A stretch of 64,000 nt of DNA from contig CM068831.1 of assembly GCA_028554795.2 (NCBI GenBank), positions 63,392,982-63,456,981 on the forward strand. Direction: 5' to 3'. This DNA is from Sinohyriopsis cumingii. Taxonomy: Eukaryota; Mollusca; Bivalvia; Unionida; Unionidae. The notes beneath the pieces were generated by a model. It did no database searches. It was not told the origin of the DNA and worked only from the letters and a program-made list of their open reading frames with translations. Below are positions 1 through 8,723 of this stretch, in pieces (position 1 is the first letter of the stretch; the number at the start of each line of letters is the position of its first letter). The translations under genes were made by a program, and so were the position numbers.

Positions 1-7
1 AACAATT

Positions 8-321
8 ATGTCTGATTTTGAATTGCTACATGAAGCTAAATGCGCAGGGCGTTATATTCTTCCTGCTCAGTACCGATTTATAAAAATGATCCAAACAAAT
101 TTAAATAAATCGCTGGCTTCTTCTACTGTAGAAGAAGCACAAATAAATGAATTTGTTTCATTGTTTCATTGTCTCGTGCAATTGAAAAGATTAGGTTGGA
201 ATTAGCTCAAGAATATGAAACAAGGATAATAATACTTACTCGTGTAAGGAAGTTAAAAAATTGTATGTCCCTTGACGAAGTCAAGGATGATGAAATCAAG
301 GAAGTAAATACCTCACCTTGA
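8..321 (+). pseudogene. Unrecognised plus-strand ORF with one frameshift
   Basis: An open frame begins with ATG at 8 and runs to a stop near 205. A second frame takes over at about 183 and runs through a charged, helix-rich stretch to a TGA at 319-321, so one frameshifted gene of about 105 residues is likely. I do not recognise a family. The second half (Glu/Lys/Leu/Arg rich) could form a coiled coil. It is the only plus-strand candidate in copy A and points toward the minus-strand small ORFs. It could be an element gene or a chance ORF. Confidence 0.3.
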
Positions 322-437
322 TTTGATCATCAAGGATACCTAGAAGTCAAGCAAGTACTTGAAAATGAAATTGAAAGTAAGAAAGATGATACTTGCATCA
401 GTCTGAGTTAGATAATATTTCCCTTAGTCGATAGGGT

Positions 438-642
438 TTAATGCAAGAGTGCGCATAATTGAGAATTTGATCTCTGTCGCATACAATGCTCGCGTCTGAG
501 ACTATCTAACTGTTGCTGTGTTAGTAAGAAGTCTTCGTCTCCGTATTCGTCAATAATGAATTTATTCTTGTGCAAATGCAGCCCTAACTGCTTGCTCGAG
601 CGCTTGTTTGTCACACACGAAAACATTTATGTGGTGGTACAT
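438..642 (-). pseudogene. Small ORF, paralogue 1 of 3 (MYHxxxxF family), frameshifted
   Basis: The start at 642 gives MYHHINVFVCDK, matching the N-terminus of its two neighbours. After about 26 codons the frame ends, and the conserved second half (IIDEYGDEDFLLTQQQLDSL) continues in another frame down to 438. The family is unrecognised. Its pattern is a basic N-terminal strand, a short helix, then an acidic EYGD/EHGD motif followed by [DE]DF[IL]LT and a QL-rich helix. One frameshift makes this copy a probable pseudogene. Confidence 0.5.
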
Positions 643-723
643 TTTTAAGATTTATAAATCTAATCTACGATCTAAATACGCGTATATATTCTAAAATTTG
701 ATGTATACCGCAATGCGCGATCA

Positions 724-885
724 CTATATGATCTTTTGTAGTCGCTGTAGTTGCGTATCAGTCAGTATAAAATCGTCATTGCCGTATTCATCAACAATTA
801 TTTTTTCCGGGGTAACTTTTCCGGCACTGACAGCTTCATCAAGAAGTTTTATTTTATGTATGAAACATTTTACGCGGTGGTACAT
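724..885 (-). CDS. Small ORF, paralogue 2 of 3 (MYHRVKCF family)
   Basis: A 53-codon ORF from ATG at 885 to TAG at 724-726. It begins MYHRVKCFIHK and contains VTPEKIIVDEYGNDDFILTD, nearly identical to the neighbour at 912-1133 and clearly related to the one at 438-642. Function is unknown and no known domain was recognised. The invariant MYHRVKCF start supports the chosen ATG. It is slightly shorter at the C-terminus than its neighbour, and lies downstream of the penton-like gene in the same direction. Confidence 0.55.
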   Translation of the reverse strand: MYHRVKCFIHKIKLLDEAVSAGKVTPEKIIVDEYGNDDFILTDTQLQRLQKII

Positions 886-911
886 ATTCATAAATCTATA
901 GATTTATGGAT

Positions 912-1133
912 CTAAGATCTAAATACGCGTTTATATTTTAAAATTTGAGATATACTGCAGCACGCGCTCACGATATGGTGTTTTTTTAGTTGCTGTAGTT
1001 GGTTATCAGTAAGTATAAAATCGTCGTCGCCGTGTTCACCGACAACTATTATTTCCGGGGTAACTTTTCCGGTACTGACAGCTTCATGAAGAAGTTCTTT
1101 GTTATGTATGAAACATTTCACGCGGTGATACAT
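912..1133 (-). CDS. Small ORF, paralogue 3 of 3 (MYHRVKCF family)
   Basis: A 73-codon ORF starting MYHRVKCFIHNKELLHEAVS, followed by the acidic GEHGDDDFILTDNQLQQL motif. It is the longest intact member of three tandem paralogues, each about 210-230 bp from the next. I do not recognise the family. The size, the acidic turn and the Gln/Leu helix suggest a small protein-binding module, but that is inference. Its position is at the far end of the virion gene run, after the penton-like gene and a tandem-repeat spacer. Confidence 0.55.
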   Translation of the reverse strand: MYHRVKCFIHNKELLHEAVSTGKVTPEIIVVGEHGDDDFILTDNQLQQLKKHHIVSACCSISQILKYKRVFRS

Positions 1134-1227
1134 TATATAATACTCGATTGATTAATTGTAAAGTCTTCGACTTCGAATGATTTTTTCTGCAGACTTCAAT
1201 TTTTTTTTTACATTTTTACTGAAAAAC

Positions 1228-1385
1228 GTTGAATTTCTATGATTTTTACTAGTAAACACCCTATCAAAATTGAGAAATTGGACGATTTCTGTGACTTTTA
1301 CTAGTAAACACCCTATCAAAATTAGCAAATTTGTCGATTTCTGTGATTTTTACTAGTAAACACCCTATCAAAATTAGCAAATCGG
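1228..1385. repeat. 52-bp tandem repeat, about three copies
   Basis: The core TTTTTACTAGTAAACACCC recurs starting near 1241, 1293 and 1345, a constant 52-bp step, with the flanking CCTATCAAAATTxxxAAAT also repeated. The repeat fills the spacer between the small paralogues and the penton-like gene. It could be a replication or regulatory iteron array or a simple minisatellite; the sequence does not decide. Confidence 0.85.
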
Positions 1386-1394
1386 ACAGTGTGC

Positions 1395-1397
<3 letters not shown>

Positions 1398-1480
<83 letters not shown>
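1398..1480. repeat. (AT)n microsatellite
   Basis: About 40 uninterrupted AT dinucleotides, ending just 8 bp before the stop codon of the penton-like gene on the minus strand. Confidence 0.97.
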
Positions 1481-1482
<2 letters not shown>

Positions 1483-1487
1483 TAAGA

Positions 1488-2924
1488 TTAAAAATCGTAA
1501 GACTTTACTAGCAGATTAATATGTAGTGTTTCATTCCGTAAATCAAGAAGATGACCGCGTTGGTCTGTCAGCGCGAAATTTATTCTGGTCAGCCACGGAT
1601 TATGACATCGTAGATAGACCGGATTGATCGGCTCTTGCACGATTAGATATCCAGGTGGTACATCTTTCGGAGTAAATGAATAAAGAACACATCCTTGCTG
1701 GGCTTGATTTGAAACTGTCGTGTCCGTGCTGTAACTGCCATCAATGACATCACACACAAGATTGACCGCGACCACTTCAGTTATATTTACGATGCCCGGA
1801 GATACATGCCGGCCTTGCCCTTCGGGGTCATTGTTGTGTCTGAGGATAGTTGGCACGGGCAGTGATCGCCTGTGTTGTGCAAGTATGTCATCAAAGAACT
1901 CATTGATTAGATCGTTGACTGAATTTCTTAGCTCGAGAACATTATACCCGGAAAATTTAAAATTTGGCAGAGTGGCTTCTGTCACTGAATATGCAGTTAG
2001 AAAATTTCGTTTATGGGGAATGAAATAGTCAGTATAATAAATTGTTGCCTCGATTACTCGCCTGTTAATATACTCCATGTCGGATACTAGCTGATTTAAT
2101 ATTTCTACGCGTTTGATAATTTCGCTGCGTGAACTTGTTATATCAAAAAGATGTTCTTGAAAGTACTGCCGAAGTTGCTGTAGTTGTGTTTTATGTTCTT
2201 GATTAATGATTTTAAAATATTCAATAATATCTTTTAGGTCAATAAAAACGGATTTAGTTTCTCCTGGGAGAAGTCGTTCATAAATAAAACTCCACCGAAT
2301 ACGATCCTTGTCGTTGAAGCTAATCTCTCTACCCAACGTTGCATTTTGTATACCATCCAGACGTTGTTTGTATGATGGTGTAATTTCATGATATGACTTA
2401 TTGTCAGTGATATAATCAGACTTTATCGGCATTGGTGGTATTGGTCGTGTCGGCGGAGCGACTTCAGGCCATCCTAACACGGTTCTGATCGAACTATTAT
2501 ATATATCCACGGCGTAGTCTGGGGTGCTTATTTCAATGGCAGAAGACAGCGTTGGCTCATGAACAGTTATTGCTATTTTGGATTCCTTTGTTGTGATATT
2601 TTTTATTCGACGTTGTAATTCTTCATTGATTTCTTCGATTTGATAAGACCCGGTTGGTAACCCAACGACATTCCAGTCTGGTGTGCCATCGGGTTTATTT
2701 TTATATGCAAATACCAGTGAATTATTTGCTGGCAATCCACCAAACGATTTTGATCTGATATTGGGCCAACTGTAATATACTCGTAATTGTGCTAACGCGA
2801 TCTCGTTTACTGGAATCGCAGTTGGACAATTAATACTGAATTCTGGTGTAGTTGAGGTTACAGTTATTAAACAAGTTCGTTTCAGGCTTGTATTTTCGAC
2901 TATCTGTTGAAGTAATTCCGTCAT
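1488..2924 (-). CDS. Penton-like minor capsid protein
   Basis: An uninterrupted 478-codon ORF, the longest intact gene in the window. It starts MTELLQQIVENTSLKR with an N-terminal beta-rich half (residues ~15-140), a central charged helical insert (~230-300, including HKTQLQQLRQYFQEH), and a C-terminal beta-rich part ending in INFALTDQRGHLLDLRNETL. That last motif, LTDxxGxxLDLRxE, resembles a signature I associate with penton/minor capsid proteins of Polinton-like and adintovirus-like elements, where the protein forms pentamers at capsid vertices. Position just after the coiled-coil gene and in the same direction fits a late virion operon. The assignment rests on motif and context; a second structural role is possible. 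Confidence 0.62.
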   Translation of the reverse strand: MTELLQQIVENTSLKRTCLITVTSTTPEFSINCPTAIPVNEIALAQLRVYYSWPNIRSKSFGGLPANNSLVFAYKNKPDGTPDWNVVGLPTGSYQIEEINEELQRRIKNITTKESKIAITVHEPTLSSAIEISTPDYAVDIYNSSIRTVLGWPEVAPPTRPIPPMPIKSDYITDNKSYHEITPSYKQRLDGIQNATLGREISFNDKDRIRWSFIYERLLPGETKSVFIDLKDIIEYFKIINQEHKTQLQQLRQYFQEHLFDITSSRSEIIKRVEILNQLVSDMEYINRRVIEATIYYTDYFIPHKRNFLTAYSVTEATLPNFKFSGYNVLELRNSVNDLINEFFDDILAQHRRSLPVPTILRHNNDPEGQGRHVSPGIVNITEVVAVNLVCDVIDGSYSTDTTVSNQAQQGCVLYSFTPKDVPPGYLIVQEPINPVYLRCHNPWLTRINFALTDQRGHLLDLRNETLHINLLVKSYDF

Positions 2925-2926
2925 TG

Positions 2927-3448
2927 TTGTTATTTATCTTTTGTCGCTTCAAATGACCGGTGTAGTCTTCATACATCTTTGCCATTTCGGCGAATTCGGA
3001 ATCTGATATTGTTGTATCATCGAGACTTGATGATATCAGCGACGACAATTTCGAGTAGGTGCTCGTGGCCGCATTGTTTAACTTTTCATATTCGTGCAAT
3101 TTTGTTAGCGCGCACGAGGATATTTTTCTCGCGATAATATTAGCAACACCTGCAATTGTCGTTGATGTTGAAACTGTAATTGTGACCGTGATTGCAGTCG
3201 TCACTGGTGTTAGCGCTGATAATAACACTCCTGTGGATGCAACTAACGCGGACACTGAATACACTATTGTATCTAGGATGATTACAGGCCGCTTGTATTT
3301 TTTTTACCTTTGCTGTGGATTCGTTAATGGTATTTTTTAACTCTGACTGCCATTCGCGTACTTGATCATATCTGTATTGCTGAGCATTTAATGACTCTGT
3401 CATTAGAGTTGTCATTGATGCTGCCAATGTTGACTTCATTAGCGCCAT
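2927..3448 (-). pseudogene. Coiled-coil / hydrophobic virion-associated protein, frameshifted
   Basis: Two overlapping frames make one gene. The N-terminal part starts at 3448 (MALMKSTLAASMTTLMTESL) and is a charged helix reaching KNTINESTAKVKKIQ. A second frame then supplies a long Val/Thr/Ile/Ala-rich hydrophobic segment (about 40 residues), then KLHEYEKLNNAATSTYSKLS and a DSEFAEMAKMYEDY helix. The order helix, hydrophobic hairpin, helix, acidic helix resembles conserved uncharacterised proteins of such elements in cnidarians and molluscs (recollection). It may be membrane-active or a capsid accessory. The frame change lies near 3270-3310. The 3' end meets or overlaps the start of the penton-like gene. 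Confidence 0.55.
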
Positions 3449-3457
3449 TTTATTACA

Positions 3458-4431
3458 TTAAGCAGTAAACAATTGAGGTGTTTCAGCTACAAATTCTAAA
3501 CACCACCAGTAAGATGTTGCGGTTAATTTTTTATCATCTGCCTCCAGTATAAATGTTTCTTCGGTTCCCTTGTCGGTGGAATGTCGCCAGGGGTACGTTG
3601 TAAAAATTTCAAATTTAGCTGCACTGAACACAGAAAGCCTGTACACTCCAGTGACTGTTGCTGTATATTTGATAGTATTATTTTGTTTAAACCATGTTGC
3701 AAATCCAGATGATATCGTGTATACTATGTTGGCAATATGCCCGGGAGTAACTCCAGTGGGAACTTTAATCAAACTGGTTTTGTTAACGATATCAGGAATC
3801 AACGCTACGATATCCTGCTGTGTTTGTTTGATCGTGTCAATGTTGGTCTTGATATCAGAAAGCTATGCGTCAACGATGAGCTGAGTACCAAAGAATTTAT
3901 GACCTCATCAGTTTTTTGATAATTTCTGCGAAATCTTGTAAAAGTACTCACGTGAACATCATACTCGGCCCGCAACGTGGTTAGTTTACCGTCAACGGTG
4001 TCAACATATTGTTTGTTTGCGGCATCTTTCGGGGACGTTGGATCCGCTAACACGGTTATTTTATTGTTGCCGAGACTGAGTTCACCTGTCATTGTATCAC
4101 CGGTCTTTTTTACACGTTCCCCTGCAGCTTTTTGCGTATCATCTCGAAGCGCCGCAATTGATATCAGCGAATCTCTGACTTTTTCGCTATCAGTGAACGC
4201 AGGGATGTTACCCGAAGTAGCTCCAATAACCCTACGAATTATTTCATGCCATTTGATATCGCTGGTTTTTAGTTTTCCGTGTCGGTCCTGAAAAATAACA
4301 ACCTCATCTGGATCTATTCCGGTCAGACTTAAAAGATTATCGATTTCATCTTTGGTCGCATATTTTGATAAATCCACGTCGGCGCGCTTCACTTTTCTAT
4401 TGAGAAGAGATCTTCCGTAAATATCAACCAT
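3458..4431 (-). pseudogene. Fibre/tail-fibre-like surface protein, frameshifted
   Basis: The start at 4431 overlaps the protease stop by one base (TAATG). The N-terminal 200 residues contain a heptad-like DLSKYATKDEIDNLLSL region and the motif GDTMTGELSLGNNKI followed by ADPTSPKDAANKQYVD. Known: this GDTMTG...DAAxKxYVD motif is the shaft repeat of phage tail fibres and recurs in fibre-like proteins of eukaryotic DNA elements. After about 150 residues the frame breaks (3845-3950). The downstream frame continues with an IKTNIDTIKQTQQDI coiled coil, and the 114-residue C-terminal segment (ending at 3458) looks like a beta-rich head with Trp/Tyr-rich strands. It probably mediates host-cell attachment. 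Confidence 0.7.
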
Positions 4432-4895
4432 TATTTGATAGGAAACTGTTTAAATTGACCCGTGGTATACTCGTGCACAACTTTGTGAGGTGGTTTGGTT
4501 GACACTGATATCGCATCAAGAACATTTAATACTTCACGGCCACATATCGGAGGATCGGTCAGTGTTTGTGTTGGCAGCGTTGAGTACCAAACTTTTGTCT
4601 TTGACTTTGTCAGGGGGACGTCTTTTGTATATTTCAGAAATTCAACTGGCGGTGCTAACCCATACGAATCAAAATAGGTAATTCCACGTGGATCGATCGC
4701 GTAAGCAACCCAGTGAGTCCCTGGACCATCGCTGTTATCGATATTAATAATTCCAGTTTCTGGATTATTCGGTTGTTGTGGTAATTGATCTCGCATAAAG
4801 ACGCTTCTAAAAAATTTTATATTTAATTGTTTAACAGCATCGAGTAAATCAAAATTGGACATCGGAGTGACGTCCAAAACCGTTTTGGGTACCAT
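4431..4895 (-). CDS. Adenain-like maturation cysteine protease
   Basis: An intact 154-codon ORF. The catalytic order His, Asp, Gln, Cys of the adenovirus protease/ULP1 fold is visible: GTHWVAYAIDPRG (His), YFDSYGLAPP (Asp), Gln in STLPTQTLTD, and PPICGREVLNVLD with the nucleophile Cys in an ICG context. Known role: cleavage of precursor capsid and core proteins during virion maturation. It sits between the pVI/pX-like gene and the fibre, in the late-gene run. It is a little shorter than adenovirus protease (~200 residues) but has all core motifs, so it may be complete. Confidence 0.9.
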   Translation of the reverse strand: MVPKTVLDVTPMSNFDLLDAVKQLNIKFFRSVFMRDQLPQQPNNPETGIINIDNSDGPGTHWVAYAIDPRGITYFDSYGLAPPVEFLKYTKDVPLTKSKTKVWYSTLPTQTLTDPPICGREVLNVLDAISVSTKPPHKVVHEYTTGQFKQFPIK

Positions 4896-4917
4896 GAAGG
4901 TGGAATTCCTTAAAGCC

Positions 4918-5311
4918 TTAGCCCGCGTCCTTTTTTTTGTATCCTTTCCCTGTGGCTTTCTTTAGTGCCATTCCAGCAGCTTTTCCAACAGCTCCTAAAG
5001 CGGCTGCTTTTGCGACAGCTGGGGCAGCAGCGGTAATCAGTGCTGGTATCGCTGCGAGAAGAGGAAATATACCACCGGTTTTAATCATGTCTTTGACCGC
5101 GGATGGAGAAAAATCAAGCTGGGCCCCAGTCTTCGTTTGCTTTGCTTTATTAAAATGGTTAAGCTGTGTTTTAGTCAACGATAACTTGTTTGGACCTCCA
5201 GTAATTTGATCGTGTTTTAAAGTTATTTTTGCCCCACGTGCTCGCGTTTTTCGATTGTAATTTCTTAGCCTGACCAGGAGTCAGAGTGACATTAACGTGA
5301 TTGCATGACAT
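4918..5311 (-). pseudogene. pVI/pX-like minor virion protein, one frameshift
   Basis: The gene begins at ATG 5311 (MSCNHVNVTLTPGQAKK) and loses frame near 5260-5270. The correct frame continues through a basic stretch, LTKTQLNHFNKAKQTKTG, then a hydrophobic Ala-rich segment (GGIFPLLAAIPALITAAAPA) and a basic tail ending KKATGKGYKKK. Known: small virion proteins of this layout (basic, membrane-active helix, basic tail) are seen in adenovirus pX/pVI and adintovirus-like core genes and are substrates of the adjacent protease. The protease is immediately downstream (23 bp). A single-base-scale indel is the only break seen. Confidence 0.65.
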
Positions 5312-5362
5312 TTTTATAATTAACGTGATTGATCTAATTGTCCTACATGTTTTCGGAAAATA

Positions 5363-6774
5363 TTACATGTTTTCTACTGGTGGATCAACGATTCTCATTC
5401 GGCCACTAATACCTTCAAGCAACATTGCCTTATCGCTGAGAATGACCGCGATTGTTCTGTAGGGACCGTGAACAATTTGAGGACCAGATGCGAGTATTGG
5501 TGGGGTGCCGACACGAGCTCGGAAGTGAATATCAACAACAGACTGCTTGGATAAGTCTAGATGCTCCTGCGAAAAGTAATAAATCGGTACAAATTTGTAA
5601 AATCAAGCTGTGATATTTGCGTCCCAGTATCTATATTTGTGTTACGCGACAGGAATGTGAACCAGCGATGATATGCGCGCGCCACATGATTATTTGCAAA
5701 ACTTAATGATATATCTTCGGATGGTTCTTGCTGCCCGTTTATTCTCAACGAAACCTCAGTAACGTCAAGTTTCTCAAATATCATATGAGACATTAGCTGA
5801 TTATTTACCCGACGAATATCCTGCAGCGCAATAAAGATATGTCACGGCGCAGAAACTCCTTGTTGTGATGCTATATGCCAAGTAAACACATCCCTGGCTT
5901 GGCTTTGGACGGCGTCTGTGCTTACTGTAAGCCAAGATAGCGATGATTTACCGCCTTGATTCATAAAAGAGAGCAGTCGTGGTTCTTCTGTGATTGATGG
6001 GGTCAATACCGGCATCCACAGTGAGAGTTTTATTATTGTTACCATACCAGGATCACCAGCACCATCTCCTCGCCAGATCGCATTATTGTCGTCGGCTTTT
6101 CTATGAAGCATAACGGTGTGTTTGGCTCCAAAGATGACTTTTCGGACATCTCTGCAAAATTCAAAGATGTGAGAGAGTGGAATCGCACACGAAAAATCTC
6201 TGGTAAGCCCTGACAGCATTGCTCAGCGTGTTGCAAATCCCAGGTTGTAAGTCGCGCTACTACCAAAAACTACCGCCTCCACATCTGCGTTATCGTTAGC
6301 GGCAGTGACCTTTTTTGGTCTTCTCATAGTATACTGAATATGATCGGCGTAGTCGGTAATATCCCTGGCAAACATCATTGATGGACCGGATGATCTTGTA
6401 AAGTTGTCAGAATCTCTCGCAAGACCAATTATTGTTGTGGCAACATCAACATCATTCTGAATCGATTCAATATTTCGTCCATCAATCATGTATGCGGCGC
6501 TATCAAACAGTGCCATGATCCCGTTGTTGACAAAACCAACTCGGTCATTAGCGCCGTAGTTAGTACCATCCGCCTTTCTAAGATTGCCTTCTACTTCAAT
6601 AAATGCCTCAGATGGCAAGAAATATCTTCTTGTATCATGAACTTGAAGTTCAATACGCCCTCGCTGATTTGGCTCTCTTGCATCGTAGGAATAAAATTGA
6701 TAATCACGCACCGATTTATCTCTGGGAACCGGCGCGTCTATATCAAATGCTATATCGGATATCGGTTTAGACAT
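5363..6774 (-). pseudogene. Double-jelly-roll major capsid protein (hexon-like), frameshifted
   Basis: The start at 6774 (MSKPISDIAFDIDAPVPRDK) leads into the first jelly roll: SEAFIEVEGNLRKADGTNYG, then NNGIMALFDSAAYMIDGRNI. Around 6225 the frame changes. The second part has FSCAIPLSHIFEFC, VIFGAKHTVMLHRKADDNNA and IIKLSLWMPVLTPS. A third frame (from about 5830) has INGQQEPSEDISLSF, and a fourth (from about 5555) ends at a TAA at 5363-5365. Total length, about 470 codons, is right for this capsid family. Homology is recognised from the conserved blocks, including the HIF-x2-C and GAKHTxxLxRK motifs. At least three frame changes mean it cannot make capsid today. Confidence 0.9.
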
Positions 6775-6780
6775 TTTATA

Positions 6781-7215
6781 CTACTGCGTGTGATTTCGAA
6801 TGGATGACAGTCCACTTCCTGCTATTAAATTTGCTGTAATATTTCCTTGCGCGTCCAGCTCCGCTAGTTTTAGTTATACGGCTTGATTTGTTATTTTACT
6901 AACATGCGCGGACATGGTTTCGGTAATTGGCAATTTTACCGATTTGCGTTTCATTAGTCGCGCTAATCTTTCTTTGATTGCCGAGAGTGCTTTACCAGCA
7001 GCGCCAACAATTGCCCCAGGAGCTTTTTCACCAAAAACATTAATGGCTTTCGTTGATAATTGTTTTGCAAGAGGGCCTAATTGTGGTGCTCACCCTGCAA
7101 ATAATTTTTGAGCGGCATCGCCAAGTCCGTCTCCGTAAGTTGCGCTATAAATCGGTAATCGTGAGTTTACTGCTCTTACCTGCACAGTTGAGTAGTGACT
7201 GTTGTACATAACCAT
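6781..7215 (-). pseudogene. Gly/Ala-rich small virion protein (pVI/pX-like), two nonsense codons
   Basis: One continuous minus-strand frame from ATG 7215 (MVMYNSHYSTVQVRAVNSRL) to TAG at 6781-6783, 145 codons, broken only by TGA at 7090-7092 and TAA at 6874-6876. The body is amphipathic and basic: YGDGLGDAAQKLFAG, then GPLAKQLSTKAINVFGEKAP and IVGAAGKALSAIKERLARLM. It ends 6 bp before the capsid gene start, as expected for a virion accessory gene. Layout resembles capsid-lining proteins such as pVI/pX of adenovirus-like particles. The function is inferred from composition and position. Confidence 0.55.
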
Positions 7216-7248
7216 ATTATGTTATTTGTTGTCATGTATCTAATCGCT

Positions 7249-8372
7249 TTAGTCACTATCGATAAGTTCATCGACAAGTTCTTGATATATGTGAGCATCC
7301 ACGACACCACCTTGAAATAATCTCCAGCAAATATTAGCGGCTTCATTAATTATTTCCGGTGAGTTGTTTCTAACCGGGACACGTCATTGAAGATATTATC
7401 AGGGCAAGGAATTCCAAAACCGCTGCCAGTGGGCGGTGGCCTTTGATCAGTCTCATCCTTATTAGACGATTCCCGACCAGTAGTCTGGAGTTGTTCCCGC
7501 AAGGTATCAGTACGAACGGGATTTTGAGTTTTTTTACCCGATAGCTGAATTCGAGGCCGTGGCGGAACTGGCGGAACTTGAGGAACTGGCGAGAGTAATG
7601 TTTGTTGCGGGCCAAACAATAAATCAAAAGTTGGCGACGAAGATGGATCAGGTACGTCTACGTGTGGTACTGTTATTGTTTCTGGTGCTTTGGTCTTTTT
7701 TTGTCGTTTCTTCTCTGTCTGTTGCAGCGGCGCAGGAAGTGAAAGAGTCGCAGGTTTTTTCTGTTTTTTTTTTCTTCCTTTTCTTTTTGTCTTTGTCGCT
7801 GTTTTTCTTGCTGCAGTTCTCGCTGTTCTTTAGTATAGTCTCTCAGTCCGTTAGTAAAAAATGGATAACCAATATCCGTTTTGTCTATGGTGTAATCATT
7901 TGTCTTTATTTTATACAACCAATCACCCCAAGTATCTTTTTTTACCCCTTTGACATACTCGGGTTTTAAAAATTGATTTCTATGCTGATGACTTTCGGCG
8001 GCAAACACACCAAAATCATACTTACTGTGAGCATCCGGCAAGTTAATTTTATAGATTTTTCTTATACCCTCTTCGGTAAATTTTTCTCGGAGGTCAGTTT
8101 TTTTTTTTTCTATTAGATTGCGTAGCGGATTCTTCTCTTAATACTTGGATAAGACTTTTTCCTTCTTTTGGACCCCTAATAGCAGTTAAAACCTTTTCAG
8201 TGATTGCAGTGACGGGTTGAAATAACTCTTTTGCTTCAGCTGCGTATTTAACTTGTGCTTGTTGTTGTAATTGCACATCTTTTTTAAACTTTTCCTTCAC
8301 CGGGATATATTTTTTAAGTACTTCTTCTCGCTCCCTAGACAGCCTGGCTGTGTAAGATTCTGAGTGTACCAT
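7249..8372 (-). pseudogene. Conserved virion-module gene upstream of capsid genes, multiply frameshifted
   Basis: The first gene of the virion run, starting at 8372 (MVHSESYTARLSREREEVLK) with an N-terminal helical domain through KEGKSLIQVLREESATQ. A poly-T tract (8098-8110) marks a frameshift. The middle part has YDFGVFAAESHQHRNQFLKP and KDTWGDWLYKIKTND, then a Gln/Glu/Lys/Arg-rich low-complexity helix. A Pro-rich linker (QVPPVPPRPR, 7350-7620) follows, and the C-terminal helix, in another frame, ends at TAA 7249-7251. I recall similar uncharacterised proteins, with a helical N-terminus, a small globular centre and a short C-terminal helix, beside Polinton-like capsid genes in cnidarians. 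The function is unknown. Confidence 0.55.
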
Positions 8373-8448
8373 TATTTGGTATAAGTAATTTTTAATTTAT
8401 AGCGGTGTCGGATTGGATAAAATTTTTGGATAAATTGGTTTCATAAAG

Positions 8449-8723
8449 AGCATCAGAGGGGGCGACGACAACATAACGCAGCAACAACGGCGACAATTGA
8501 GTTTACAACGGCATAGGGTTAGCCCTCCATTTCGGCGTTTGGAGGCTTCTAAAAAGTTGTGGCATTCGCCCTCTCTGTTGGGGGCGACGACAACAAAACG
8601 CAGCAACATCGGCGACAATTGAGTTTACAAGTGTCATCGCGGGTTTATAAAGGGTTTATTTCGCCCTTTTTTTTTTTTTTTTTTTTTGCCTGAAAAGTTA
8701 TGGGATTCGCCCCCTCTGCTGCT
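8449..8723. repeat. Two ~122-bp repeat modules bounded by short inverted ends
   Basis: GGGGGCGACGACAACA begins units at 8458 and 8580, and about 51 bp are nearly identical at the 122-bp step. Each unit opens with CAGAGGGGGCGA-like sequence and closes with TTCGCCCTCTCTG or TTCGCCCCCTCTG, the inverted complement. The second unit closes in CTGCTGCT at 8723, like the element ends at 8889 and 29655. This lies between the first gene and the terminal repeat of copy A. Confidence 0.8.

Noticed and set aside
1331-1519. ORF with a long Ile/Tyr repeat
   Set aside because: Translation of the (AT)n microsatellite, not a gene; the same applies to 63254-63505 and 63300-63485.
3059-3340. Plus-strand ORFs with hydrophobic runs opposite the virion genes (also 3570-3884, 3977-4291, 4937-5209)
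   Set aside because: Antisense shadows of the recognised minus-strand genes.
7559-7969. Plus-strand 136-codon ORF rich in Phe/Leu/Ser
   Set aside because: It is the complement of a Lys/Glu/Gln/Arg-rich low-complexity segment of the minus-strand gene at 7249-8372.
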